Origin: Siminovitchia sediminis | GTDB lineage: Bacteria > Bacillota > Bacilli > Bacillales > Bacillaceae_C | NCBI RefSeq assembly: GCF_042680885.1 | Contig: NZ_JBHUEO010000116.1 | Span: 10,846-74,845, forward strand | DNA: 64,000 bases | Reading direction: 5' to 3' | Shown here: positions 43,817-52,485 of the stretch, piece by piece | How positions within the stretch are numbered: the first letter of the stretch is position 1 | Layout of the letters: every line of letters begins with the position of its first letter | The notes under the pieces: model-generated | The model's database searches: none | What the model was told of the DNA's origin: nothing | What the model saw: the letters and a program-made list of their open reading frames with translations, nothing else | Program-made: the position numbers and the translations under genes

Positions 43817-44677
43817 TTGGCTGAACAGCATACCATTTTTCAAGCCCTTTCCTGGGCTTCTTCTTTTTTAAAAGAATATGGACGAGATTCCAATGCAGGG
43901 GAAATTCTTCTGAGGGCTCAGTTAAATATGAGCCGCTCGGCCTTACTGGCAAAACTGAGGGAACCTTTAAGCGGTACGGACTGGAATCAATTTGAAAAAT
44001 CTGTAAAAGAACACGCAGAGGGAAAGCCTGTACAGCATATCACCGGATCTGAAGAGTTTTTTGGAAGAACCTTTATGGTTAATTCGGATGTTTTGATTCC
44101 CCGGCCGGAGACAGAGGAACTGATTGTTGCATTACTGGGAAAAATGGAGAAGTCATTCGAGGGGTCTTTTTCAAGCTTAAAGGCGGCAGACATTGGAACG
44201 GGAAGCGGTGCTATTGCAATAACTTTAAAGCTGGAAAAACCCGAACTGTCTGTATATGCAACAGACCTGTCAGAAAAGGCGCTCGAAACCGCAAAGAATA
44301 ACGCCGGCCGGTTGGGTGCAGATATTGTATTTCTGCTAGGGGATCTGCTCCAGCCGTTTGTGGATAGAGGGATTAAACTGGATATGGTCGTGTCCAATCC
44401 GCCTTATATCCCTGAAGGAGAAAACTTGTCAGAGGTAGTTTCCGGGCATGAGCCTCATTCTGCTCTATTTGGAGGAGAAGATGGGATGGACTTTTATCGC
44501 CGGTTTTCACAAGTCTTGCCATTCGTTCTGAAGGAACAGGCAGTTGCAGCTTTTGAAATTGGGAATGGTCAAGGTGAAGAAGTGCAAAAAATATTTTCGG
44601 CAGGCTTTCCGCATGCAAAGATTGAAGTGATAAGGGATATCAATGGGAAAGAACGGATTGTAACGATTGTACAATAG
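43817..44677 (+). CDS. prmC: Release factor glutamine methyltransferase
   Basis: The 286-aa SAM-dependent enzyme methylates the glutamine of the GGQ motif in release factors. It has an N-terminal helical domain, the SAM loop ADIGTGSGAIAI near residue 130, and the catalytic NPPY in VVSNPPYIPEG near 194. The TTG start is the base right after the prfA stop, and the ribosome site (GAAGAA) is inside prfA. Coupling with its substrate gene is the conserved arrangement (ywkE in B. subtilis). Confidence 0.94.
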   Translation: MAEQHTIFQALSWASSFLKEYGRDSNAGEILLRAQLNMSRSALLAKLREPLSGTDWNQFEKSVKEHAEGKPVQHITGSEEFFGRTFMVNSDVLIPRPETEELIVALLGKMEKSFEGSFSSLKAADIGTGSGAIAITLKLEKPELSVYATDLSEKALETAKNNAGRLGADIVFLLGDLLQPFVDRGIKLDMVVSNPPYIPEGENLSEVVSGHEPHSALFGGEDGMDFYRRFSQVLPFVLKEQAVAAFEIGNGQGEEVQKIFSAGFPHAKIEVIRDINGKERIVTIVQ

Positions 44678-44705
44678 ATCAAATTCCAAGGGCTATTTTT
44701 TCGTT

Positions 44706-44735
44706 TGTTTATAAAATCTGATTGTTGTCCATACT
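44706..44735 (+). promoter_or_regulatory. Sigma-F-like promoter of spoIIR
   Basis: GTTTA and GTCCATACTG are separated by 15 nt, close to the sigma-F pattern GYWTA-N15-GGNRANAHTR with two mismatches. The expected start point is about 20 nt before the spoIIR ATG. spoIIR is a classic sigma-F target. Confidence 0.65.
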
Positions 44736-44762
44736 GTCCTATTGAAGGGACAGGTGGGGAAT

Positions 44763-45461
44763 ATGAGGAAATATAGCAAACAAAAATTCTATCAAACATA
44801 TATCGCAAGTTTATACATTTTGATTCTGATCCTCGGGGCTGTTGTCAATGTATATGTTCCTGAGACGGAATCAGCGGCTGCGGAACAAATGGTAGTTATA
44901 CCGGAAGAAGCTATCCGGTTAAGAATATTAGCCAACAGTGACAGTGAAAAAGACCAAGAGGTCAAAAGAGCTGTCCGTGATGCAGTTACACAAAAAATAG
45001 ACGAATGGGTGGAACAGTTAACTTCTCTTGAAGAAGCGCGGGAAATAATCTCCTCAAGACTGCCCGAGCTTGAAAGTATCGCCAGGGAAGAACTGGAAAA
45101 GAAAGGCCTGGACTACTCCGTTACCATTGATTTTGGCAATGTCCAATTCCCGACAAAACTGTATGGGCAATATTTATATCCTGCAGGGACATACGAAGCT
45201 GTATTAATTACGCTTGGTGAAGGAACAGGGGCCAATTGGTGGTGTGTTTTATTTCCACCGCTTTGCTTCCTGGACTTTTCAAACAGTACTGCGGTAAAAG
45301 AGGGAGTAGAGGAAGAGGCCAGCCAACTTGACGAGACGGTCATGACTGAAGAAATAAAGGATGAACCGCTTCCTGAAACGAAACCTGTTATTGTTGGGGA
45401 AGAAGAGGAAGAAGTAGAGGTTAAATTTTTCTTAAAAGAATTATTTGGTGGCTTGCTGTAA
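44763..45461 (+). CDS. spoIIR: Stage II sporulation protein R
   Basis: The 232-aa secreted protein is made in the forespore and triggers SpoIIGA to process pro-sigma-E in the mother cell. It has an N-terminal membrane/signal segment (YIASLYILILILGAVVNVYV), the family core IRLRILANSDSEKDQEVKRAVRDA, and NWWCVLFPPLCFLDF near the end. The acidic C-terminal tail is variable. The ATG at 44763 follows GGTGGGG. A start 7 codons earlier is possible but lacks a ribosome site. A sigma-F-like promoter precedes it. Confidence 0.92.
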   Translation: MRKYSKQKFYQTYIASLYILILILGAVVNVYVPETESAAAEQMVVIPEEAIRLRILANSDSEKDQEVKRAVRDAVTQKIDEWVEQLTSLEEAREIISSRLPELESIAREELEKKGLDYSVTIDFGNVQFPTKLYGQYLYPAGTYEAVLITLGEGTGANWWCVLFPPLCFLDFSNSTAVKEGVEEEASQLDETVMTEEIKDEPLPETKPVIVGEEEEEVEVKFFLKELFGGLL

Positions 45462-45468
45462 AACAATG

Positions 45469-45492
45469 AATCTCTCGAAGGGGAGATTTTTT
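45469..45492 (+). terminator. Terminator of spoIIR
   Basis: AATCTC (45469-45474) pairs with GAGATT (45483-45488), followed by T. Confidence 0.75.
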
Positions 45493-45508
45493 GTTTTTGT
45501 GATATGTT

Positions 45509-45560
45509 TTATTCACAGAGAAGCGGATTTTTATCCACAGTTTTAACTGCTTTATCCCCA
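45509..45560 (+). promoter_or_regulatory. Phased DnaA-box group upstream of ywlC
   Basis: TTATTCACA (45509), TTATCCACA (45531) and TTATCCCCA (45552) are in the same orientation with 21-22 bp spacing, two helical turns. A further near-match ATATCCACA occurs inside ywlC at about 45713. As I recall, the ywlC upstream region is among the stable DnaA-binding clusters mapped in B. subtilis. Confidence 0.75.
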
Positions 45561-45662
45561 GTATGTTGATAATCTCTTAATTAAATGTTTGATTAATTGA
45601 ATAACTGATGAAAAAAGCACTATGGATTAAGTTGAGCAGTTAGGAAAAAAGAGGTGGAAAAG

Positions 45663-46715
45663 ATGGAGACAAAATATTGGTCTGTGGATAATTGTGTGAA
45701 TAACAAAGAGGAATATCCACAACTTGTGGAAGCATCCAAACTGCTGCGTGAGGGAGAGGTGGTTGCTTTTCCTACAGAAACGGTTTATGGACTAGGTGCC
45801 AATGCTTTATCCGATACTGCTGTTTCAAAAATTTTTGCTGCAAAAGGAAGGCCCGCGGATAATCCGCTCATAGTCCATATTTCAAAAAGAAACCAGCTCG
45901 GCCTCCTGACAGATCACGTTCCGGAAACAGCTGAATTATTAATCAGCGAATTTTGGCCGGGACCGCTCACATTAATTTTCAAAAAAAAGCCGGGTGCAGT
46001 CTCATCACTTGTAACCGCAGGTCTGGATACCGTTGCTGTAAGGATGCCGGATCATCCGATAGCCTTAGCATTGATTGATGCGGCAAATGTTCCTGTCGCG
46101 GCACCAAGCGCCAACAAATCTGGAAGACCCAGTCCTACGACAGCTGATCACGTGCTGGATGATCTTCGTGGTTTGATTGCCGGTGTAGTAGATGGCGGAC
46201 CGGCAGGTGTAGGAGTGGAGTCAACTGTTCTCGATTGTACGTCCCCTGTTCCTGTCATATTAAGGCCCGGCGGGCTGGCGAAAGAAGAGATTGAAAAGAC
46301 AGTGGGACAAGTGGAACAGGATCCTGCGATTCAACATGCGCATTCTGCGCCAAGATCACCAGGAATGAAATACCGTCATTATGCTCCTGCTGCTCCGGTA
46401 TATTTATTGGATGGTGATAATAAATGGATACAGAGAAAGATAGATGAAAAAAGAGGATCAGGATTAAAAGTCGGCATATTGGCTACCTCAGAATCCGCTC
46501 CGTTTTACAGTGCGGATGCTGTCTCCGTCTGCGGCAGCAGAAACAACTTATCCGCCGTGGCCCAAGATCTTTATCAGGCATTGAGAAGCTTTGATGAATA
46601 TGATCTTGATTTAATTTATTCAGAAGTTTTTCCTGTTGAAGGCATGGGACATGCAATTATGAACCGGCTTGAGAAGGCAGCCGGACATAGAAAGATTACT
46701 CAGGAAAAACCATAA
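45663..46715 (+). CDS. ywlC: Threonylcarbamoyl-AMP synthase (Sua5/YwlC)
   Basis: The 350-aa enzyme makes threonylcarbamoyl-AMP for the t6A37 modification of tRNAs. The N-terminal YrdC domain (about 15-205) has EVVAFPTETVYGLGANA, KGRPADNPLIVHI and the nucleotide pocket PVAAPSANKSGRPSPT. The C-terminal Sua5 domain (about 225-350) begins after SPGMKYRHYAPAAPV. ATG at 45663 is spaced properly from GAGGTGG. A GTG three codons before is inside the ribosome site. Phased DnaA boxes lie upstream. Confidence 0.93.
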   Translation: METKYWSVDNCVNNKEEYPQLVEASKLLREGEVVAFPTETVYGLGANALSDTAVSKIFAAKGRPADNPLIVHISKRNQLGLLTDHVPETAELLISEFWPGPLTLIFKKKPGAVSSLVTAGLDTVAVRMPDHPIALALIDAANVPVAAPSANKSGRPSPTTADHVLDDLRGLIAGVVDGGPAGVGVESTVLDCTSPVPVILRPGGLAKEEIEKTVGQVEQDPAIQHAHSAPRSPGMKYRHYAPAAPVYLLDGDNKWIQRKIDEKRGSGLKVGILATSESAPFYSADAVSVCGSRNNLSAVAQDLYQALRSFDEYDLDLIYSEVFPVEGMGHAIMNRLEKAAGHRKITQEKP

Positions 46716-46760
46716 CCCCGCTATAGAGCGCCGTTCTGGAACTTCAGCTGTAAGTCTACT

Positions 46761-46809
46761 CTTTCACTGGCGTGCATATGCTTCTTTATAGGCACGTCCG
46801 AAGTGAAAG
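46761..46809 (+). promoter_or_regulatory. Leader hairpin covering the mntP ribosome site
   Basis: CTTTCACT (46761-46768) pairs with AGTGAAAG (46802-46809), enclosing CGTGC/GCACG. The 3' arm runs into the GAAAGGAG ribosome site of mntP, so folding could limit translation. It does not show the conserved blocks of the yybP-ykoY manganese riboswitch. Confidence 0.55.
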
Positions 46810-46821
46810 GAGATATAGTTC

Positions 46822-47370
46822 ATGTTTCTTCCTGAACTGATCACATTAGTCATCATGGCCTTTGCTGTGGGAATGGACGCATTTTCCATTTCGCTTGGCA
46901 TGGGGGTTTTTAAACTGAGATTACGCCAAATATTTTTAATTGGAATGACGATTGGTTTTTTTCATATGGTCATGCCATTGCTTGGCATTTTAACAGGGAA
47001 CCTCCTTTCAGTTACCTTTGGAATCATTACCAGTTATATCGGCGGGATGCTTTTAATTATTATGGGGATTTTGATGGGGGCATCCTGTTTTCGGCAAGAG
47101 AATCAATCCATTGTGGTACCAGTTGGCTGGGGGCTTTTGCTTTTCAGTTTGATTGTGAGCCTGGACAGTTTCTCAGCAGGTTTAAGTCTGGGGATGTTTG
47201 GAGTCAAAGTCATGGCGGCAATGGGGGTCTTCGGAGTTGTGTCTGCCGTTTTGACTTGGACAGGATTGCTTTTGGGGAGAAAGGTACAGCATTGGCTCGG
47301 TTTTTATGGAGAACTGTTGGGGGGAAGCATCTTAGTCCTTTTTGGAATTAAGCTGATTTTGATTGGTTGA
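46822..47370 (+). CDS. mntP: Manganese efflux pump MntP
   Basis: The 182-aa six-helix membrane protein exports Mn2+. The two internal repeats each carry the acidic motif: VGMDAFSISLGMG near residue 16 and SLDSFSAGLSLGMFG near 113. Its length and placement after ywlC match B. subtilis YwlD/MntP. The ribosome site GAAAGGAG is partly inside a leader hairpin. Whether MntR or an RNA element controls it is not evident. Confidence 0.9.
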   Translation: MFLPELITLVIMAFAVGMDAFSISLGMGVFKLRLRQIFLIGMTIGFFHMVMPLLGILTGNLLSVTFGIITSYIGGMLLIIMGILMGASCFRQENQSIVVPVGWGLLLFSLIVSLDSFSAGLSLGMFGVKVMAAMGVFGVVSAVLTWTGLLLGRKVQHWLGFYGELLGGSILVLFGIKLILIG

Positions 47371-47640
47371 AGGACCATTACATAGTGTCATCACTAAGAG
47401 CTGTCTGTCAGACGGCCATTTGTTTAGGTGTAAGTGATCTCTCCGGGAAATTTCGTAAAGGTTTATAGAAGGCAATGAGATTGCTCTTTCGAAGAGGTCT
47501 TCTTAGCCGTACAAAAATCCCCATCCCTATAGAACTTTGAAATTCGTACAGGTCTTTGAGGGAAGTCCTTTCTGCTCTATTCGAATGTTCGCGTTTTTTG
47601 ATGTATAATGAGGGAAAACTCTATTAAGGGCGGGAATCCC

Positions 47641-48078
47641 ATGACAAAAAAAATCCTGTTTGTTTGTACAGGCAATACATGCCGAAGCCCGATGGCTGAG
47701 GCTATTTTTAATCATTTACGATCTGGGGAAGCCTTTGCAAGGTCAGCAGGATTATACTCTGTTGAAGGCAGCAAGGCTGCATGGAATACATTGAAGGTGC
47801 TTGAAGAAAATAAGATGGAGCTGGATCACCGATCCAAGCAGTTGACGGAAGAGGACTTAGATTGGGCATCTCATGTATTTGCAATGACATCTGCCCATAA
47901 AGCCATGCTGATGGATCAATACCCCGGTGCGGCAGATAAAATTTTCACATTAAAGGAATTTGTGGACGGACCGCATGGCAGCCAGGATATTGCAGATCCA
48001 TTTGGAGGAGATATCGATACTTATCGCTCTGCCTTCAAGGAATTAAAAGACCTGATCAGGCGGCTTTCACTCGACTAG
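47641..48078 (+). CDS. ywlE: Protein-arginine phosphatase YwlE
   Basis: The 145-aa low-molecular-weight phosphatase removes phosphate from phospho-arginine on proteins marked by McsB, opposing ClpCP degradation. The catalytic loop CTGNTCRS is at residues 9-16, with Thr inside the loop, the residue that favours phospho-arginine over phosphotyrosine. The acid Asp lies in DIADPFGGDIDTYR near 120. The frame is open 11 codons upstream, but MTKKILFVCTGNTCRS is the family start. Confidence 0.93.
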   Translation: MTKKILFVCTGNTCRSPMAEAIFNHLRSGEAFARSAGLYSVEGSKAAWNTLKVLEENKMELDHRSKQLTEEDLDWASHVFAMTSAHKAMLMDQYPGAADKIFTLKEFVDGPHGSQDIADPFGGDIDTYRSAFKELKDLIRRLSLD

Positions 48079-48160
48079 TATCGCTTTTAAAATGGCAACA
48101 TGATTGGTCTTAAATTATAATGAAAGCAGCGTGTATGAAAGAGAAGGAGGAGAATTTTCA

Positions 48161-48610
48161 ATGAAAATTGCAATTGCATCTGATCATGGTGGTGTAAACA
48201 TCCGAAAGGAAATCCTCCGGCTGTTGGATGAGATGAACATTGAATATGAAGACCTTGGCTGTGAAGGCGGATGCTCAGTTGATTATCCGGATTATGCTTT
48301 GCCGGTTGCCGAGAAGGTAGCCAGTGGAGAGTGTGATCGGGGGATCCTGATCTGCGGAACGGGTATCGGCATGAGTATTGCAGCCAATAAAGTAAATGGA
48401 ATCCGCTGTGCGCTTGTCCATGATGTATTCAGCGCTAAGGCAACAAGGCTTCATAATGACAGCAATATACTTGCAATGGGCGAAAGGGTCATTGGCCCCG
48501 GCCTGGCTCGCGAGATCGCTAAAACATGGCTTGAAACAGAATATGAGGGCGGACGACACGAAAATCGATTGAGAAAAATAACAGAATACGAAGGAAATAC
48601 ACAACAATAA
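48161..48610 (+). CDS. rpiB: Ribose-5-phosphate isomerase B
   Basis: The 149-aa enzyme interconverts ribose 5-phosphate and ribulose 5-phosphate. Family motifs: MKIAIASDHGGVNIRKEI with the phosphate-binding His, DYPDYALPVAEKVASGECD, and GILICGTGIGMSIAANKV with the catalytic Cys. The start chosen follows GAAGGAGGAG. ywlG begins 12 nt after the stop. Confidence 0.94.
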   Translation: MKIAIASDHGGVNIRKEILRLLDEMNIEYEDLGCEGGCSVDYPDYALPVAEKVASGECDRGILICGTGIGMSIAANKVNGIRCALVHDVFSAKATRLHNDSNILAMGERVIGPGLAREIAKTWLETEYEGGRHENRLRKITEYEGNTQQ

Positions 48611-48622
48611 GGAGGGTCCGAC

Positions 48623-49195
48623 ATGGCAGTTGAACAATGGCGGGAAGAGGTGCGCAGTCTTCTTGCAGAATGCAGAGAAAATTTACCCTTATCCTCTGGG
48701 CAGGTACTAGTGATCGGTTGCTCAACCTCCGAGATAGCCGGAAAGAAAATCGGAACTTCCGGAACTCTGGAAGCGGCAGACATGCTTTACGAGGAATTAA
48801 AAAAATTTGCAGATGAGAGAAACATTCATTTAGCCTTCCAATGCTGTGAACATCTTAACCGTGCGCTCGTAGTGGAAAGAGAAACTGCACTGGAAAAGGG
48901 ATGGGAGCAGGTAACTGTCGTTCCAGTTCGAAGTGCAGGTGGATCTATGGCCACTTGCGCTTACTCTCGGATGAATGATCCGGTCGTTGTTGAATTTATT
49001 AAAGCTGATGCCGGAATGGATATTGGCGATACATTTATCGGAATGCATCTGAAGCATGTGGCTGTCCCGGTAAGAGTCAGCCAAACATCTATTGGTGAGG
49101 CACATGTCACATTAGCTGCCACCCGGCCCAAATTGATTGGCGGTTCCAGAGCCGTCTATGAGAAGCAAAAACTGAACGATCAGTGTTCCTTTTGA
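48623..49195 (+). CDS. ywlG: UPF0340 / DUF436 family protein YwlG
   Basis: The 190-aa protein is of the conserved Firmicute YwlG family. Typical segments are LVIGCSTSEIAGKKIGTSGT, FQCCEHLNRALVVERE and FIGMHLKHVAVPVR. No catalytic function is established. It is cotranscribed with rpiB (GGAGGG ribosome site). Its 3' end, including the stop, lies within the arms of the terminator at 49167-49213. Confidence 0.88.
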   Translation: MAVEQWREEVRSLLAECRENLPLSSGQVLVIGCSTSEIAGKKIGTSGTLEAADMLYEELKKFADERNIHLAFQCCEHLNRALVVERETALEKGWEQVTVVPVRSAGGSMATCAYSRMNDPVVVEFIKADAGMDIGDTFIGMHLKHVAVPVRVSQTSIGEAHVTLAATRPKLIGGSRAVYEKQKLNDQCSF

Positions 49196-49213
49196 TGATA
49201 ATGTTCAGTTTTT
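49167..49213 (+). terminator. Terminator of the ywlE-rpiB-ywlG unit
   Basis: AAAAACTGAAC (49167-49177) and GTTCAGTTTTT (49203-49213) form an 11-bp perfect stem. The first arm is inside ywlG coding sequence. Confidence 0.85.
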
Positions 49214-49226
49214 GTTAAAAAGTAGT

Positions 49227-49255
49227 TTGGAAATCAGTAGTCTTCGTGGTAAAAT
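49227..49255 (+). promoter_or_regulatory. Sigma-A promoter of glyA
   Basis: TTGGAA and TAAAAT are separated by 17 nt and begin 14 nt after the preceding terminator. I see no clear PurR box. Confidence 0.7.
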
Positions 49256-49308
49256 ATAAGCGATTAACGAATACACTAGCCAATCTTGAAAGGATGAGGG
49301 AGAGCAAG

Positions 49309-50571
49309 ATGAGCAAATTGAGGGAAAATCGTGCTTCCAGCGCAATTGCGCAAGAAGATCCGCAATTATACGAGGCGATTCAAAAAGAGTTAAACAGGCA
49401 GCGAACAAAAATAGAACTAATCGCATCTGAGAATTTCGTCAGCGAAGCAGTCATGGAAGCTCAAGGTTCGGTTTTGACAAACAAATATGCTGAAGGTTAT
49501 CCTGGCCGCCGTTATTACGGGGGTTGTGAATATGTGGATATTGCAGAAGATTTGGCACGCGAGCGTGCAAAAGAAATATTTGGCGCAGATCATGTGAACG
49601 TACAACCTCACTCCGGGGCTCAAGCCAACATGGCGGTCTACTACTCTGTTTTAAAGCACGGAGATACTGTGCTTGGCATGAACTTGTCCCATGGCGGACA
49701 TCTGACTCACGGAAGCCCTGTTAATTTCAGCGGAGTTCAATATAATTTTGTTGAGTACGGTGTTGACAAAGAAACTCACCGCATTAACTACGAAGATGTT
49801 CGTCAAAAAGCTTTGGAACACAAGCCAAAGCTGATTGTTGCCGGGGCAAGCGCATATCCGAGAATCATTGATTTTGAAAAGTTCCGTGAAATTGCGGATG
49901 AAGTCGGGGCTTATTTCATGGTAGACATGGCTCATATTGCCGGTCTTGTCGCAACAGGACTTCACCCGAATCCGGTGCCATATGCTGATTTTGTTACAAC
50001 TACGACTCATAAAACACTGCGGGGACCTCGCGGCGGTATGATCCTTTGTAAAGAAGAGTATGCCAAAGCTATTGATAAATCTGTATTCCCGGGATTACAG
50101 GGCGGCCCGCTGATGCATGTCATAGCAGCCAAGGCTGCAGCATTCGGTGAAGCACTGCGCGATGATTTTAAAGATTATACAAAGCTGATCATAGAAAATG
50201 CAAAAAGACTTGCTGAAAGCCTGAAAAAAGAAGGCGTTGATTTGGTGTCAGGAGGAACGGATAACCACCTGCTTCTGTTGGATGTGCGTTCTTTGGGATT
50301 AACAGGCAAAGATGCAGAAAAGGTACTGGATGATGTAGGAATTACCGTCAATAAAAATACCATTCCCTATGATCCTGAAGGTCCGTTTGTAACAAGCGGT
50401 ATTCGTATTGGGACAGCTGCAGTTACATCTCGCGGCTTCGGTATGAAAGAAATGGATGAAATTGCTTCCCTCATCGCTTTTGTTTTGAAAAACCATGAAG
50501 ATGAAGCGAAATTGGAAGAAGCACGAAAACAAGTTGAAGCGATCACTTCACGCTTTCCTTTATATGAATAA
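49309..50571 (+). CDS. glyA: Serine hydroxymethyltransferase
   Basis: The 420-aa PLP enzyme converts serine and tetrahydrofolate to glycine and methylene-tetrahydrofolate. The PLP Lys is in VTTTTHKTLRGPRGG near residue 233. IELIASENFVSEAV and EGYPGRRYYGGCE are the substrate and folate segments. An upstream start at 49246 would fall at the promoter -10 region, so ATG at 49309 after GAGGGAGAG is used. The N-terminal 15 residues are less conserved. Confidence 0.95.
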   Translation: MSKLRENRASSAIAQEDPQLYEAIQKELNRQRTKIELIASENFVSEAVMEAQGSVLTNKYAEGYPGRRYYGGCEYVDIAEDLARERAKEIFGADHVNVQPHSGAQANMAVYYSVLKHGDTVLGMNLSHGGHLTHGSPVNFSGVQYNFVEYGVDKETHRINYEDVRQKALEHKPKLIVAGASAYPRIIDFEKFREIADEVGAYFMVDMAHIAGLVATGLHPNPVPYADFVTTTTHKTLRGPRGGMILCKEEYAKAIDKSVFPGLQGGPLMHVIAAKAAAFGEALRDDFKDYTKLIIENAKRLAESLKKEGVDLVSGGTDNHLLLLDVRSLGLTGKDAEKVLDDVGITVNKNTIPYDPEGPFVTSGIRIGTAAVTSRGFGMKEMDEIASLIAFVLKNHEDEAKLEEARKQVEAITSRFPLYE

Positions 50572-50583
50572 AAAGTCTGAGAG

Positions 50584-50614
50584 CAGTCCGCCCATGTGAG
50601 GGCGGGCTGTTTTT
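50584..50614 (+). terminator. Terminator of glyA
   Basis: CAGTCCGCCC and GGGCGGGCTG pair (one G-T), followed by five T. Confidence 0.9.
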
Positions 50615-50807
50615 CGTGGACGGAAGTTTACCGATACATACAAATTCCAATACTTGATCCCCAAGGGTGGACGATTGACATGTGTCAAAGGGAAATTTAC
50701 CACTTCTGAAAACAGCAGCTCAGAAGTATCTCTTCCATCCCTATTGCCTATATTGTTGAAAGCCCCGCCATCTAAAAAAAGTTAAGCATTTGTTTTATTG
50801 CAGTGTC

Positions 50808-50836
50808 TTGATGAAAAAATTTCTTTTAGGTAAAAT
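50808..50836 (+). promoter_or_regulatory. Sigma-A promoter of upp
   Basis: TTGATG and TAAAAT are separated by 17 nt, about 88 nt before upp. The rest of the 50615-50923 gap shows no gene. Confidence 0.65.
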
Positions 50837-50923
50837 GAGCAGGGATGTAACGACCAGTTTGAACCTATGTATTCTGGATCGCTTTATATTCGTCAATTTT
50901 AATAAATAAAGGAGAGAGACTGT

Positions 50924-51553
50924 ATGGGCCAAGTACACATAATCGACCATCCTCTCATTCAGCACAAGCTGACATTTATCCGTGATAAAAATACGGGAAC
51001 AAAAGAATTTCGTGAGCTTGTCGACGAAGTGGCTACTTTGATGGCTTTTGAAATTACGAGGGACATGCCTTTAAGGGAAATAGAGGTGGAAACACCTGTC
51101 AGCAAAGCCAAATCAAAAGTGCTTTCGGGGAAAAAAGTTGGGATTGTACCAATTCTCCGTGCCGGGATCGGCATGGTGGATGGCATCCTTAAACTGATCC
51201 CTGCCGCAAAGGTAGGTCACGTCGGCCTTTACCGGGATCCTGAAACTTTGAAGCCGGTGGAGTATTATTTAAAGCTGCCCAGCGATGTCCAAGACAGATT
51301 TTTCATTGTTGTTGATCCGATGCTGGCAACGGGAGGAACCGCTGTGGAAGCGATTCGTTCCCTAAAGAAGCGTGGTGCACAGCAAATCAAGCTGATGTGT
51401 CTGCTCGCTGCTCCCCAAGGCGTTGAAGCGATCCAAGCCGCCCATCCGGACGTGGATATTTTTGTCGCAGGTGTCGATGAAAAACTGAACGAGAAGGGGT
51501 ATATCGTTCCGGGAATGGGTGACGCAGGGGACCGTCTTTTTGGGACCAAGTAG
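50924..51553 (+). CDS. upp: Uracil phosphoribosyltransferase
   Basis: The 209-aa salvage enzyme makes UMP from uracil and PRPP. The PRPP loop is VVDPMLATGGTAVEAI near residue 130. Uracil-binding and C-terminal segments GYIVPGMGDAGDRLFGTK are canonical, as is the full length. The start follows AAAGGAGAGAG. It lies just before the ATP synthase operon as in B. subtilis but appears to have its own promoter. Confidence 0.96.
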   Translation: MGQVHIIDHPLIQHKLTFIRDKNTGTKEFRELVDEVATLMAFEITRDMPLREIEVETPVSKAKSKVLSGKKVGIVPILRAGIGMVDGILKLIPAAKVGHVGLYRDPETLKPVEYYLKLPSDVQDRFFIVVDPMLATGGTAVEAIRSLKKRGAQQIKLMCLLAAPQGVEAIQAAHPDVDIFVAGVDEKLNEKGYIVPGMGDAGDRLFGTK

Positions 51554-51858
51554 TTCCCTGAACATACTTTTTCTGCTTGACCGAACAATGGAAAGGTATC
51601 GGTTCTCGACATATCTCGGGGCATCCGTGCTTTTATGAATACAGCAAATTGAATTTTGATGATTTTGTGACAAACAGAGGAATGCCTGCGGCTCAATTCA
51701 TAGGAAACTCGTTGACATTGAATGGGTGCTATTGTATGCTAACAAAGGGTATGGAGAGCAGAATTTACATCACTTTCTTTCACCCAAAAAAACGTTGGAT
51801 TATGTTAAATAAAGCCGAAAAGTGCAGGCCTGATAAAGAAATGCAGAGATGATGCATA
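51554..51858. other. upp-atp intergenic region
   Basis: About 305 bp holding the atp promoter. A 91-codon open frame (51577-51852) overlaps the promoter, lacks a ribosome site and is probably chance. Confidence 0.5.
51712..51740 (+). promoter_or_regulatory. Sigma-A promoter of the atp operon
   Basis: TTGACA and TATGCT are separated by 17 nt. The -35 is perfect. The predicted leader before atpZ is about 110 nt. Confidence 0.85.
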
Positions 51859-52080
51859 TTGAGTGAGAAAAACCGTCATCCTCTTTATGGGATGGCCATT
51901 TATTCTGCCATTCTGTCACAATTGACTGGTTCAGTACTTGCGGGTATTTTCGTTGGAAATTGGCTGGACGGAAAAACTGGTATGGAGCCGACCTTTTTGA
52001 TTATTTGTCTCTTGGCAGGTTTAACAGTCGGGGTCATTGCGGTGATTTTAACAATCCGGCAATTTTTATCGGGGGATTAG
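51859..52080 (+). CDS. atpZ: AtpZ/AtpI small membrane protein of ATP synthase operon
   Basis: The 73-aa protein has two membrane helices separated by a conserved GNWLDGKTGMEPTF loop, the AtpZ signature. AtpZ and AtpI are proposed to assist assembly and magnesium supply for ATP synthase in Bacillus. The start is TTG and the ribosome site is poor, so the exact start is uncertain. It is followed 6 nt later by atpI. Confidence 0.82.
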   Translation: MSEKNRHPLYGMAIYSAILSQLTGSVLAGIFVGNWLDGKTGMEPTFLIICLLAGLTVGVIAVILTIRQFLSGD

Positions 52081-52086
52081 AAAGAT

Positions 52087-52479
52087 ATGGATAATCTCCA
52101 GTTGGTTTTTAATAGACACAGGAAGTACATTCTGTACTTGTTGGCAGTGTTAGTTTTGGGATGGGGCTTTACCCCTTACCAGACTATTTTTATGGGGTTG
52201 ATTTTAGGCACCGGCGTCAGCTTTTTTAACATATGGCTGATGGTTCGCAGAATGAACAAGTTTGGGGAAGCCGTTTTGTCCGGGCGAAAAATGCGCTCCC
52301 TGGGGACCATTTCCAGGATGGCAGCAGCTGTTTTGGCTGTCTACATAGCCATGCAATACCCTGACATCTTTAACCTCATAAGCGTAATTATCGGATTAAT
52401 GACATCTTACTTTCTCATAGTGACAGATGCTTTAATCTCCACCTTATTTGGAAAAGACAAGCAGCAGGAAGAGAGGTGA
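52087..52479 (+). CDS. atpI: ATP synthase subunit I
   Basis: The 130-aa membrane protein has four hydrophobic segments (about 12-32, 34-54, 72-92, 96-116) and a polar KQQEER tail. Size and position before the a-subunit gene identify AtpI, an assembly factor for the c-ring in some bacteria. The sequence is weakly conserved, so the assignment depends largely on context. Confidence 0.88.
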   Translation: MDNLQLVFNRHRKYILYLLAVLVLGWGFTPYQTIFMGLILGTGVSFFNIWLMVRRMNKFGEAVLSGRKMRSLGTISRMAAAVLAVYIAMQYPDIFNLISVIIGLMTSYFLIVTDALISTLFGKDKQQEER

Positions 52480-52485
52480 ATCTAA

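Noticed and set aside
51577..51852. 91-codon open frame between upp and atpZ
   Set aside because: It spans the excellent atp promoter (51712-51740), has no ribosome site, and the translation has no recognisable features.
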